Of a stretch of 64,000 bases of DNA, positions 26,828-37,655 are shown one piece after another. Source of the stretch: Myrica gale (lineage: Eukaryota; Streptophyta; Magnoliopsida; Fagales; Myricaceae); NCBI GenBank assembly GCA_963930655.1, contig OZ005600.1, positions 5,707,501-5,771,500 on the forward strand, given 5' to 3'. The position numbers and the translations under genes are program-made. Below the pieces are notes generated by a model. That model searched no databases, was not told the origin of the DNA, and worked only from the letters and a program-made list of their open reading frames with translations. The first letter of the stretch is position 1, and each line of letters starts with the position of its first letter.

Positions 26828-27103
26828 GGAACGGATTCCCTCCAAAGGAGGGAATTCCGAAGGCCACCGAAGGGAAGGTGGAGATTAAAAAAGAAACAAA
26901 TCAACGGTTGATAGAAGTACACATCATTTAATGAAAAAAAATTAGAGAGAGTTTGTGAATAGAAAGGCTGAGCCACAAACCATCTCTAATTTTTTTTCAT
27001 TAAATAATGTGTACTTCTATTAACCGTTGATTTCTTTCTTTTTTAATCTCTACCTTCCCTTCGATGGCCTTCGAAATTCCCTCCTTCGGAGGGAATCCGC
27101 TCC
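26828..27103. mobile_element. Foldback MITE at the 5' edge of the BBE-like pseudogene
   Basis: A 276-bp palindromic element. Its ends are GGAACGGATTCCCTCC and the complement of GGAGCGGATTCCCTCC. The arms continue through AAGTACACATNATTTAATG to a short centre near 26955-26980, so almost the whole element can fold back. No coding content. Target duplications are not clear (AG on both sides at most). Confidence 0.8.
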
Positions 27104-27114
27104 AGTGAAGCAGC

Positions 27115-28493
27115 TAGTGCACACGGTATTGTGCTCGAGATAAGGGCCTTGGGAAATCAGAGTAAGAAGTGGCGGACACAGCTATGAAGGGCATCATTCA
27201 TTACTGCAGATGGAGCTCCGTTTGTCATTATCGACATGATGAATTTGAACAAAGTTTCGGTGGATTTGGAAACCAAACTTGCATGGGTGGAAGGGGTGCA
27301 ACACTAGGCGAGACTTACTATGCCATTGCTGAGTCAAGCAACAGTCACGGGTTCACGGCTGGGTCATGCCCGACTGTAGGGATTGGTGAGCATTTCGGTG
27401 GTGGAGGCTTTGGGTTGTTGTCGAGGGGTATGGACTCGCAGCCGATCATGTAGTGGATGCACTTCTTATTGATGCTAACGGACGGTTGTTAGACCGGGAA
27501 GCCATGGGAGAAGATGTGTTTTGGGCAATTAGAGGAGGTGGTGGCGGTGTTTGGGGTATTGTCTATGCTTGGAAAATCCGTTTGCTAGAAGTGCCAAAAA
27601 TAGTGCCTGGTTTCATCGTCTCCAGACCTGGCACCAAACGCTATATCGCAAAATTAGTGAACAAGTGGCAACATGTTGCGCCCTACTTAGCAGATGACTT
27701 TTATCTGTCATGTTTCGTTGGTGCTGATCTGCCAGAATCTGTTACTACTGGAATATCTGCCACATTTAGAGGGTTTTATCTAGGTCCTAGCTAGGAGCAA
27801 AGCCGTATCGATTCTAAAGGCGGTGTTTCCGGAGCTGGATATTATGGAAAAAGATTGCACAGAGATGAGCTGGATTGAGTCAATTGTATTCTTCTCCGGA
27901 TTAAGCAATGGCAGCTCCGTTTCTGACTTGAAAAATAGGTATCTGCAAGACAACAGATACTTCAAGGCCAAAGCAGACTATGTGAGAGCTCCGATACTTT
28001 TTAGGGGCATAAGGGTTGCCCTAGACTTTCTTGAAAAACAGGCCGAGGGTTATGTCATCTCAAACCCCTATGGTGGGATCATGCAGATTAGAAGCAGTGA
28101 ATCCATCCCTTTTTCCTCATAGAGAAGGCAACCTCTTCGGAATTCAGTATCTGGTGTCTTGGCAAGAAAAAGACAATAGCAAAAGCCCCGAATACATACA
28201 TAAATTGGGTAAGAGCACTTTATAGTTCAATGACAGCCTTTGTTTCATCCGGTCCTAGAGCTGCTTATATTAATTACATGGACTTTGACCTTGGGGTGAT
28301 GGAAGTGATCAATTCCAGTGTTCCACCTAAGGATGCTGATGCTGTAGAGATTGCCAGGCGTTGGGGGGGAAAATATTTCTTGAACTATGACAGATTGGTT
28401 AGAGCCAAGACACTTGTAGATACAAACAATGCCTTCCATAATCAACAAGGCATTCCTCCCGCCAGTTTCAAAAAGAGTGAGATCTACAGATGA
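27115..28493 (+). pseudogene. Berberine-bridge-enzyme-like FAD oxidoreductase, broken
   Basis: A decayed member of the BBE-like family, whose secreted or vacuolar FAD oxidases act on alkaloids, cannabinoids or oligosaccharides. Visible in order: IRVRSGGHSYEG (27156-27191), the FAD-attachment motif with its His; APFVIID and LAWVEGGATLGETYYAIAES; the substrate-side [18 protein letters not shown] (His where most members have GGH); [20 protein letters not shown]; and C-terminal DNNAFHNQQGIPP-like sequence. The frame changes before and after the GGHSYEG motif, at about 27425-27450, 27785 and 28105, and again near 28225. The N-terminal signal peptide and about 80 residues are missing. A MITE abuts the 5' edge. 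Not functional. Confidence 0.85.
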
Positions 28494-28498
28494 GAGAT

Positions 28499-30660
28499 GT
28501 GAAGTTGCAAGTAATTAACAACAAAGATATAGGTGCTAATTATGCTGATGAATTTTCATATTAGAATCACAGCTAGGAATTTTTATCATAATTCTCTCAA
28601 AGTAGCTAGTCTCTGGTGAATTTTTTAAAATCTTCTTTAATTTCTCTTGTGTTTTGGGTATAATGTTAAACTGCACCTCGGCCCGTGGCCGTTTTCTCTT
28701 GAATCAAATAGTATGATGCTTAACAGAGCATTAGCCCCAAGAGGAATCCTCTCTCTAAACTCTATCTACTTCCCCGAACCCAGCGTCTATTTTGGGGAGG
28801 GTGGGAGCTTCGACTCCCTCCTTCTCCTTCCTCTTTTTCCTTTTTACTTTCCACCCTCTTCCCTCTCCCCTCTCATCCTCTCATCCTCTCTGGTTCGTTT
28901 GGCCGGTGGTTTTGGTTGGTTTTTTGCTTTTCTTTACAGGTGGCTTAGGAGCAGCCTACGATGGCTTCCGCCAAGCTTTGTTGGGAACGCGCCGCATGGA
29001 TGCACTCAGCTGGCCCTGATCTCCGTAGCGAAGCGTCTCCAGCACGAGCACGATCACCAACACGATTCACTATTAGGGACCCTGGTCTAGACTACCTTAA
29101 CAACACCAACTACCGCCAAGTGATTCGAACATGATCACGGCAACCGATCCTCCTAAACCGTTCTTGCCAACACACGAGCTGAAATATAAGCTCTAACACA
29201 AAATGAAGAACACTCGAGATATTATTGATAAAGAACAAAGAACGTGGTAAGGGTTAATTAGCCCAAGAACAATCTTGATTAAGGGTTAATTAGCTCAAGA
29301 ACGAGTATCCAAACTAGGTTATTAGCCTAGAATTAATCCCAAATGATAAAACTATTAGTCATGACACCGACTTAGTATATATGTGCCTATGTTTGGCCAA
29401 AACACTCACCAAAAGCATTCAAGCTCTCCAAGACTCTACTCTTCTGAATGAATAACACTAATGCACCTAAGGATGTCTATATAGACATCCTTAGGTGCTT
29501 ACAAATCCTAATAGAATCAAATCAAATCCAAATCAATTCTCTGATCTTTAGGAATCAATTCCTTTAATCAAGGAGAATTGATATTACATGGCTAAATAAA
29601 GATAAACTCAAAGGAAATGGATCTTCTAGAGTTTAGAAAAGGATCCCTAAATCTAGAAGATATGATTTATTCAACTCAACACAAAAGGAAATTAATCTCC
29701 TACGATACCTTCATAAAAGTCTGGATCTAGTCGTCGTCTACGACGGCTTGCACCACCATGGGTGGTGATACTCCTTTGACTCCCTAGCCCTTCCTCTTCC
29801 ATTCTCCACCTAGCACCGCTAAAGGTGGTGGTGGCCACTCCTTGCACTCCTATGTCTGCTTGCCTCCTGTTGCTTAGCTTGGCTGGTGGCCAATGACTTA
29901 TTGTAGCACCATGTCATGGCAGGGCAATGTGCTGGTCAGGAGCTTGTCATGTCATGTTTATTGCAGGCTGGCTGGCATGCCAGGCATGGGCGTTGCTGGG
30001 GCGTCATGCCTTGTCAGAGGCACTGGGGCGCCTAGCTTGCGCGAGCGCTGATGCCATGGCTTGGCTGTGGTGCTGTCATCGCGGGCGCTGTAGGCATGTC
30101 AAAGGTGCCCCTGGGTGCCACTGACGCCTCATCTCGACACATATCCTCCCACGCATGGTTGTCACGACCTATGTTATCATTGGGGATCCTTTCACGCGCC
30201 CCGCGCGGTGCGCTTGGATCTTGCGCGCCGAGCACTTTGGCTGCATCTGAGGCCTCCCGTGACCTGCCTCACTTCCCCGGACTGGCCTCTGTGGCTCCTG
30301 TTCTCTCCTCTAGGACGTGGATCTCCTCCATTCGCCCCCACGCGCCGTCTCCACCACCATCTTCTCCGGTCACATTTTGGCTTTTGTTTGCTCAGTTTTT
30401 TCCGATGCCTATGTTATGTTTTTGCCCGTTCGGGCTTGCCTCTTTGTTTAAGGCTTGTCGTGGCTTTTTATGTTATTTGTTTCCCTTTTTTAGTCATATT
30501 AGTTTGCTGCCGTTTGTGACTTTTTTGCCCCTTGTGCCCTTGTGGGTATCTGTATGACTTTTGGGTCACTCTGCTCGTTGGCCCACAAACTCTTTAGAGC
30601 TTGCTGAGGTTCTTAAACCCCTTATTTTTATTAATGGAAGCGGCTATGAAAAAAAAATCG
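28499..30660. mobile_element. Nested retroelement debris (LINE-like ends around an LTR-like segment)
   Basis: From 28790 a pyrimidine-rich leader precedes a GC-rich short open frame (ATG at 28961), as in plant LINE 5' regions. From about 30240 to 30650 a T-rich tail ends in an A-run, as in a LINE 3' end. Between them, 29090-29730 read on the minus strand resembles an LTR: a TATATA core at 29480, a transcribed leader, and a region with TTATCAATAATATCTCGAG. GC-rich sequence at 29900-30300 has open frames on both strands without domains. The boundaries and the nesting are inferred; no reverse transcriptase motif was found. Confidence 0.4.
29463..29498. repeat. Perfect 36-bp palindrome centred on a TATA-like core
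   Basis: Each 18-base half (GCACCTAAGGATGTCTAT) is followed by its exact reverse complement, giving GTCTATATAGAC at the centre. It lies inside the LTR-like segment, where a promoter TATA box would be expected on the minus strand. Confidence 0.9.
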
Positions 30661-31001
30661 TCTGACGCTTTCCCTGTTTTGTTCCAAATCCCACCGAGCC
30701 CAAACAAGGACCCGACAATTTTTTTCAAGGTTTAAGATAAGGTATTAAGGCGTGAGTGGCTGAGAAATTTAGGAATGAGAAGAAAGCAAAAATACAAAAT
30801 AAAAGAATGGAAATAAAAACGGCAATTTTCTTGTTTTGTGCTTTTAAATATAAAAGCGGATAATGAGGAATGAAATGCCCAACAAATCATTACAACATGG
30901 TGTGTGTGTGTATTTTTAAAGCAAAGATAAATAAATATATTATACCATAAACAACGTTCTACAGAAGTCGAGCACCAGCTAGGGACATCAGCTATAAAAC
31001 C
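30661..31001 (+). promoter_or_regulatory. Upstream region of the first cupin gene
   Basis: AT-rich. One TATA-like run is at 30932-30945 (AATATATTATACC), about 65 bases upstream of the first ATG. A second, CTATAAAA at 30990-30997, abuts the ATG at 31002. If the second is the real TATA box, translation would start instead at the internal ATG at 31152. Confidence 0.4.
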
Positions 31002-33020
31002 ATGGCGTGTGTTGGTGGTGTATCGGTATCACCGAGCCAGTGTTTACTCTTCACCGAAACCAAACACTCGTCGCTATATTTTACTGCTGCTTCCTTGAGT
31101 TGTTCGAGAAACAGGATAGGGCGGCGGTTTGGTTCAATAAGAGCGGAGACTATGGCTACTGAGAAACTGGGGATCAAGATCGAGAGTAACCCTCCCGAGT
31201 CCAAGCTCACCCAACTTGGTGTCAGAAAATGGCCTAAGTACGCGCCCCGCTCTTTTCCTTTCTCTATTTTGCTTGATTTCTTCGTTAAGTTGTGTTGAAT
31301 ACGTGGTCGTGCAGAATTTTTGGTGGTTTTCGGGTTAGAAATGAATGGCCTTTGCTCTATATTTTATGAAAATGATGTATGCGGGAACAGGATGCCTGTG
31401 ACAAATATATACACGGGATACTCACAAACAATAGCTGCATTTCATTCCAAAGTGTTATAGATTTCTCCTGCTTTACATTCTACAACCTTGTACTCCGATT
31501 TTGTTTCATCTAATAGAATGTGATTACTATTGGCAGAGGGCGAACCAAAGTTTAAAACCAAATTTTTTATGTGTATTTTAAAAGCAACCGCTGCATTGAT
31601 TGTAGCTCGCGGGAGAAAGATAGATCTTTGCAAATTTGATGCAACAGGAAAAGCTTAGATCTGGTGCAAATCAGATCATCTTTCAAGCCGTTCGGTAGAA
31701 ACAAGTTTGAGAAGAATTGCCCGAAATAACAACGACCATAACAGACGAGATAAGATTGAAGTTGTAATGGCAAAGATCTGTTTCTCGGTTGAAAGAGTCC
31801 CAGGAGAGTGTCATGTCCCTTTCCAGTTTTTGGAGAGACATTTTGGCAAGGTCCAGACATTGGCCATGCTAACTGATTGTTATTTCTGGCCGAAGATGTA
31901 TAAAGATGTTAGGGGTAGGTGAGGTGCTATCAAGCAGGCCAATTGAGTGAGAGGAGTTCACAAAAACTGGTTGTGCACAACACTGCCTGAGCAGAAGCTC
32001 CTTGGGTTTATTTTTATGGCAGCATACTATATCCTGTTAGTTCTTGTGATTGGAAGTACTTTTGACCAAAATATGGATCTCTTTCTCATTCTGATTCTTC
32101 AACTCTTCAAAGCCTGTAACTTGGGTTTTCATCACTTTTGGCAACAATGTTGATCTACTTAAAGCATCTGCTACTTCATTGGACTTATTGGTTTTGTATT
32201 TTATTTAAAACTTGAATTCTCGAAGGAAAGAGCAACACCATGAATGATGCGAGTTAAGCTTCTTCTGGAAATTACAGTACTTCAATGCGTGATGATCAAA
32301 CTCTTGGCATGCTAAATTGTGTTGTCCAATATGAATTGCCCATCACCAATATGTAGAACTCCTAGCCAGTTGCCAAATACTAATGTTTAGCATCAGTTGG
32401 TTTCTCATCCAAATTTCCTGAGACTTCCTTCTTGATTGGGGACTGCTTCATTTCCATGTAAGGAAGTTTTACTTGACTCCAACAGCCTTCTCAAACTTTG
32501 GGTTTTCGTAAATTCCAACCTGAGGAGCAACCTTCTTTGATTGAGTTAAATAGATATGGATTACACAAGGTTGGGTATTATGAGTTCCAGTACAATGTAA
32601 TCTGATACATTTAAGCCTCATCTAGATACTTCTGAGAGGAAGAAACAGTTGAAGTGCGGTCCCCGCTGACAAGTTCATGTGCTTGAAATTTATTATTCTT
32701 GTATACAAGAACTTTGACTCTTGTCATTTTGCTGTAGACATGCTTCTTTACCGCAGTGGCATTTTTCATTCTGGCAAGATTAAGGTGAATTTCTGCTGCA
32801 TTTGGAATCTTACAGGTGGAGTTGCCCTCCAAGCAAATTCCCATGGACATTTGACACGAAGGAGACTTGCTATCTGCTTGAAGGAAAAGTGAAGGTTACC
32901 CCTGATGGGTCTTCCGAGTCAGTGGAGATTGGTGCTGGTGACTTGGTTGAGTTCCCGAAAGGAATGAGCTGCTCTTGGGATGTCTCAGTAGCTGTTGATA
33001 AGCATTATAGTCTGGGCTAG
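31002..33020 (+). CDS. Single-domain RmlC-like cupin, plastid-type N-terminus (At4g10300-like)
   Basis: Two exons, 31002-31237 and 32816-33020, join in frame to 146 residues. Residues 1-50 are Ser/Arg-rich (CSRNRIGRRFGSIRAE), like a chloroplast transit peptide. An internal MATEKLGIKIE at residue 51 could start a cytosolic form. The remainder is one Cupin_3 (DUF861) domain: PPSKFPWTFDTKETCYLLEG, VKVTPDGSSESVEIGAGDLV, EFPKGMSCSWDVSVAVDKHY. The canonical His-rich metal site is reduced (Glu, Thr and Cys in place of the first His pair), as usual in this plant family. Enzymatic activity is unknown. A 1.6-kb intron holds gypsy remnants. A paralogue follows 0.9 kb downstream. Confidence 0.88.
31700..32450. 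mobile_element. Rearranged Ty3/gypsy pol remnants in the cupin intron
   Basis: On the plus strand, 31707-31925 contains HFGKVQTLAMLTDCYFWPKM, typical of the zinc-binding region before a gypsy integrase. On the minus strand, 32445 to 31940 encodes a degraded RNase H and connection region: EFYILV, HHALKYCNFQKKLN, and NKSNEVADALSRSTLLPKV, with stops and shifts. The two parts lie next to each other in opposite orientations, so the element was broken and one part inverted. No LTRs were found. Confidence 0.65.
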
Positions 33021-33917
33021 TGACGTACTGAGAGCCTTGTGCTCATATTTTGTTATAGATACGGATCAACTAAAACGTGTAATGGTCTTCATCCTTAGTG
33101 CATGCCATCTGCTGTTGAACCAATATGACACTTCTATGTCAAATTTGATGGAAACGTATTTTTGAAGTTCTAAAGACAGTACTTTTTCTTCTTTTTTAGT
33201 TGGATGTGTTTGTAGTGCAGGGCGGTCTCGGGGAACTCTCATTGGAATTTACTTTTGACACTGGGTTTGGGGTTTAAGCTAACCCCTAAGAAGAGTAATA
33301 TGGATGCTTCCCGTTGAAAGTTCCCAAGTTTTCGTTCCAGAAGTCCTAGGAAATCCAAAATACATACAGTGTGCCGCTTTATCATCCCTTCATGTACTCC
33401 ACAGGGAAAATGAGGAACTTATAATTGGAGGTTTTGTGCTACATCCCAGGGAGTCTCGTTATATGCACAACTGTACGAGCCTTCTAGTAGACGTAGAGAC
33501 TTTCAGAAAACAAGTGCATTAGTTTGGCCTAAATGCGGTGAAAGGGAACGTCCCTGCCCCCAACTAGCGGCAGGACATTTTCCGGGTCCAAGTATCACTG
33601 ATTTTTAAATGCCTTTATCATTTTACAAAGAGAGCAGAAGGTTTTAAAGAGCTTATTTTTGTTAAACTTCGTAGCCTCATCGTATCAATAGTCCAAGACC
33701 ACCAATAATTTCTACGCGATGGAGATATGACTATCCCACCCCAAACTTTTCCAGACGCGTCAAACGAACTTGACCTGACTGCTACTCGTTTTGGAAAGCC
33801 CACTTTTTTTTCTCTCCCTTTTCTTTCTCTGTCTGGACTGTTGTAGTCCACTTTACTCTTGCAATCTTTTTTCTTTTTAACGAGGTATTTCCCAGTCCAT
33901 CTGAAGAAACGAGGTAT
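33021..33917. other. Spacer between the two cupin genes
   Basis: Holds the 3' end of the first cupin and the promoter of the second. The open frame at 33304-33522 has no recognisable motif. No repeat was identified. Confidence 0.4.
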
Positions 33918-35767
33918 ATGATACTATTCTCTAGTCAGATGTCAGAAACTCCCAAGAAAATGTCGCAGATTCTATGGAACCGAACGGTAGTACTAGTTGC
34001 AGTGGCAGCGGCGCTCCCTCTTTTTCTTTCGTTTGCTATTTTGAAGCCGAAAACGAAGGAAATCAGTTTCACTGGATCTGAACAAGAAAATACTGCCATG
34101 GCCACCGAGATATATGGCGTGAAGATTGAAAGGAATCCTCCTGAATCCAGACTCACTGAACTCGGTGTGAGGGCATGGTCCACGTATGTGACTCGCAAAC
34201 CTTGACCCTTTTTTCTGGATTTGTTTTCTCTGTGCTAATTTTTTTCTATTTAGTTCGACGCCATCGTTTGATTTGCAGCGCGGCGCGTAAGAATCATTTT
34301 ATGCACGCTATTGTCTCTGCAAGACATAATTTGGTAGCTCAGAATAAATTTTCTTGTTTAGGATACCTGTTAGGGCATCGACTTTCCTCATAGTTGGTAA
34401 CCATACTGTTATACTTTCTCAGAGAGATCTCAAATAGGATCGACTGTCAGAATAGGTAAAGGAGCAAAGGGTGGTTTTATCGATTCTTAGGAACAGAGGT
34501 GAGAGTCTCTGGGTTCTCTTAATACCTGGGAACAGAGGTGATGATATAATATCTTGAAGCAAACGCTCTGAATTTTCGTCTGTGAATCGGCCAAACCTCC
34601 CTTGAGTTGATTGTGTTTGGTGAACATGTCTGCTTGATACTATTATTGTGGAATTGCTTTGTTAGAATAAAAGAAAGCTCTCTTCCCGAACACCTCAGGG
34701 TATGCTTAATGAAGTGAGCTTTTAAGTTGATACATTACCTGTCTTTCTTTAATAGGTAAAACTCCATTAGACAGAACTGAACTGAGGAAAGGAAAAAAGC
34801 ACCAGAAGAAAAGGAGCTTAGCTTTCACTTAGCTTTCTCCAGGAATATGGGCATTTCTTTGCTCATTTTGATTCTAAGCTTGGTATAAGGGATTTATTTT
34901 CGGATACACGTCAAAATTTTCAATTTTTAAGCTTATAATTTATTCCATACCCAACTAAACTCGTTATTATTATTTTTCTCTAAATAAAATTCGTATTCAA
35001 TAAAACTCCAAGGAAACATAGTGTGGAGGACTCTTCCAAGAAGAAAACAAACCACTAAACTAATTCTGGTGGAAATAGAAAGAACTAGTAAAAACTTTAA
35101 ACAAAGCTTTAGATTGCTGTCACCCACTCTTCGACTACATCAATCTCCCTAGCATCCCAACTCGTTAAGGAAACCCCTATTTCATTGTTTCTCCAGTACT
35201 TTTGCCCCCCATGGTGTCAAGAAATTTACTGAGTTCTTAGTACTTTTAATTGGTAAATTATGAGACTATCCAGTGGCCTTTATCACACAAATTATACAAA
35301 GGGGAGAGGTGATGTTTGAGCAAGAGTTATTTGGCATATTGAGTTTGCTGCATGATTATGTTTATGTTTCATGGAAAAAGAACCATGACTAAATATATTG
35401 AATTGATAAGATTGCCAATACTTATAATCTCTTTAAATTTGACATGCATTCATGAGGAATTATATCTTTACAGAAAAAGCTCTGATGTATGGGATTCTTT
35501 ACATTAAGTAATCCTTCCATGATATAGTTGATTGAGACAATACTTTGATATGTATATAGGTGGGAAGGGCAGCCAAGCAAATTCCCATGGGAATTCAGTG
35601 CCACAGAGACTATGTATCTGCTGGATGGCAAAGTCAAGGTTTATGTTGATGGCCACGATGAATCATTTGATATTGGGGCTGGTGATTTGGTTGTGTTCCC
35701 TAAAGGTATGAAGGTAACTTGGGATATCACTGAAGCCGTGAAGAAGCACTATAGCTTGGAAAAGTAA
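33918..35767 (+). CDS. Single-domain RmlC-like cupin with N-terminal hydrophobic anchor
   Basis: Two exons, 33918-34183 and 35560-35767, join in frame to 157 residues. This is a tandem paralogue of the preceding cupin. The intron position is the same (after GVRAWST, before WEGQPSKFPWEF), and so are the EIYGVKIERNPPESRLTELG lead and the YLLDGKVKVYVDGHDESFDI core, ending DITEAVKKHYSLEK. The N-terminus differs. In place of a transit peptide it has VVLVAVAAALPLFLSFAIL (about residues 24-42), a likely signal anchor. In-frame ATGs at 33939 and 33960 are alternative starts; all keep the anchor. An internal MATEIYGVKIE could start a soluble form. The substrate is unknown. Confidence 0.85.
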
Positions 35768-36999
35768 TGGATATTAAGCCTCCAACCGCTGTTGCTTGAG
35801 ACTCTGTTCTTTGATCCTGATAGCACTATCGATTTTATGATAATTTTTAGCTGTATGAAATTGATACTATTTGTTGGGTAGATTCATGTCTTTTGATGAT
35901 GCCAAAAACCACCAGAAGAGCGAACAATCAGCAGCCCCAATCTAATGGTCGAATCTGTAAAAGAGAATTGGTGGTGACATTCCTCCCATGCCTAAGTCAG
36001 AGAGATTGTAGATCTAAAGTAACCATAAGAAAGCTAGTAATATTAAGGGGGTGTACCATATCGACTATAGACCCGTAGAGCTGCAATCTTACTAGAAATG
36101 AACTGCTTAAGTGGTTATGACTCTTATCAGATAAGAGGAGATATCTATCTTTATTTTTATTTGATCTTTGATAAACCAAGGACCTGATATACTTCGAAGA
36201 TGTAGGAGAGGTGGGACTTTTAGTATATTAAAGAAATTCTACTGTTTTTTACCTTTCTAACAGGCTGTGGAAGTTATTGGGCCCAGACCCTTTATATTGT
36301 TGGGCCGGCTACATCAAATTTAATTGGAGAAAAATTGGCCTCTTAAACAAATATAAAGTTTGGGCCTCAGGACATTTGACTGGCTGAGATACAATCTTAT
36401 ATACTTCTCTTGTAAATTCTAATTCATGAAGAAAATATCAATTAAAATTTAGGGACCTAGAGGATGGTACTTGGAGAAAAAATTAACGGTATCTGAAATT
36501 CAAGTTTACTAAGAACTCCATTTTCTGAGATAAGGATAAGAATATTTGAATCGAAGTATATATATTGTTGCAGTAGGACATGTCTTACCATTTAATTCGG
36601 GATTTGTTTATGGAAAATCCTGAAATTGTGGCAAAGAATCCAATCTCCTAAGGTCCCTATATTATAGCAGAATTAAAATTAAGAAGAAAAAAAAGCCTAA
36701 AATTTTGAAATAAAACTTAATAAAAGCATACAGAATAAGAACATTTCAAAATGAGTTTACAAAATTGAAATTTAAAATAAAAACTAGACAGCTTAGAAAC
36801 TAGCACTATCATCTAATAATAGTTTGACTCTTATCAGTTTTTAAGTCTCTTTTCAAAATAATAGCATCATTCCCAATAAATTATTCTCCTAAAATCTAGC
36901 ATCACAGCTGTCTACTTTATTGTTAATTAACCCAACTTAAGTTCTTAAAAAATTAAATTCTAAGGTATAATGGCAACCAATGTCTAAAACGATAGATGA
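35768..36999. other. AT-rich intergenic region
   Basis: No gene seen. Short open frames at 35893-36078 (+) and 35997-36179 (-) show no recognisable motif. The A+T content rises sharply toward 37000. Confidence 0.4.
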
Positions 37000-37338
37000 T
37001 GATTTCACTTTAGAAAAAAAAAAAATGTCTAGAAATTGCACTAGATTGTTTTCCAAATTATTTTACTACATATATAATACTAATTACTATATATACATGT
37101 TACAATTGCATATGCAAAAGAAGTTTTTCAAAACTAAAAATTATAAAAAATTATTTATGAACAACTATGTCTCAAGAGATAGATTAAATGGTTTAACAAT
37201 TTTATTTATTGAAATTGATTTATTGACTAAATTTGAATACAAAAGTTTGATTATTAATTTTGCATATAATACCCGAATTTATAGTTTAATTTTGAATTTA
37301 TTTTTTAAACCAAAATACCTCAATTTTTTAAAAAATTG
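37000..37338 (+). mobile_element. hAT-type (zf-MYM/TTF) transposase C-terminal remnant
   Basis: The encoded KKLFMNNYVSRDRLNGLTIL followed by FIEIDLLTKFEYKSLIINFA matches in order the C-terminal dimerisation motif of plant hAT transposases (SxLRSTMSQERLNGLAILSIE ... DLIDDFA). The rest of the transposase is absent, and the sequence is extremely AT-rich. A relic, not a gene. Confidence 0.6.
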
Positions 37339-37558
37339 AAGTGATAGATGTTTTGAATAAATTTTTTATATATTTGATGGGAAGAGAGAATACACTCCAA
37401 AATTTTGGCTAACAAACACGACTGTAAGGCCTAAAAATTTTGAGCCGGCCTTGAAAGTCGTCAAATTGAATTATCCAAATATGGACAGAGAAGATAAGAG
37501 AGCTATTATTATCCATTAGGCTGATCATTTTCTTTCTCCCAAAGTTAGCTACCCTTCC

Positions 37559-37568
37559 CTATATAAAG
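37559..37568 (+). promoter_or_regulatory. TATA box of the fructokinase gene
   Basis: CTATATAAAG, 88 bases upstream of the ATG at 37656. This spacing leaves room for a transcription start near 37595 and a short leader. Confidence 0.65.
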
Positions 37569-37655
37569 CCCTGTTGCTTAGTTTTATTATCGAAAAGGAA
37601 CGGATCATATTTGGAGAAAGCTAGAGTGATCCAAAAGTGAAAGACAAGCGACAAG

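Noticed and set aside
30051-30557. GC-rich 168-codon and 134-codon open frames
   Set aside because: Overlapping open frames on both strands in GC-rich repeat DNA, with no domain; they continue into a LINE-like 3' tail.
33304-33522. 72-codon open frame between the cupins
   Set aside because: No motif and isolated; consistent with chance.
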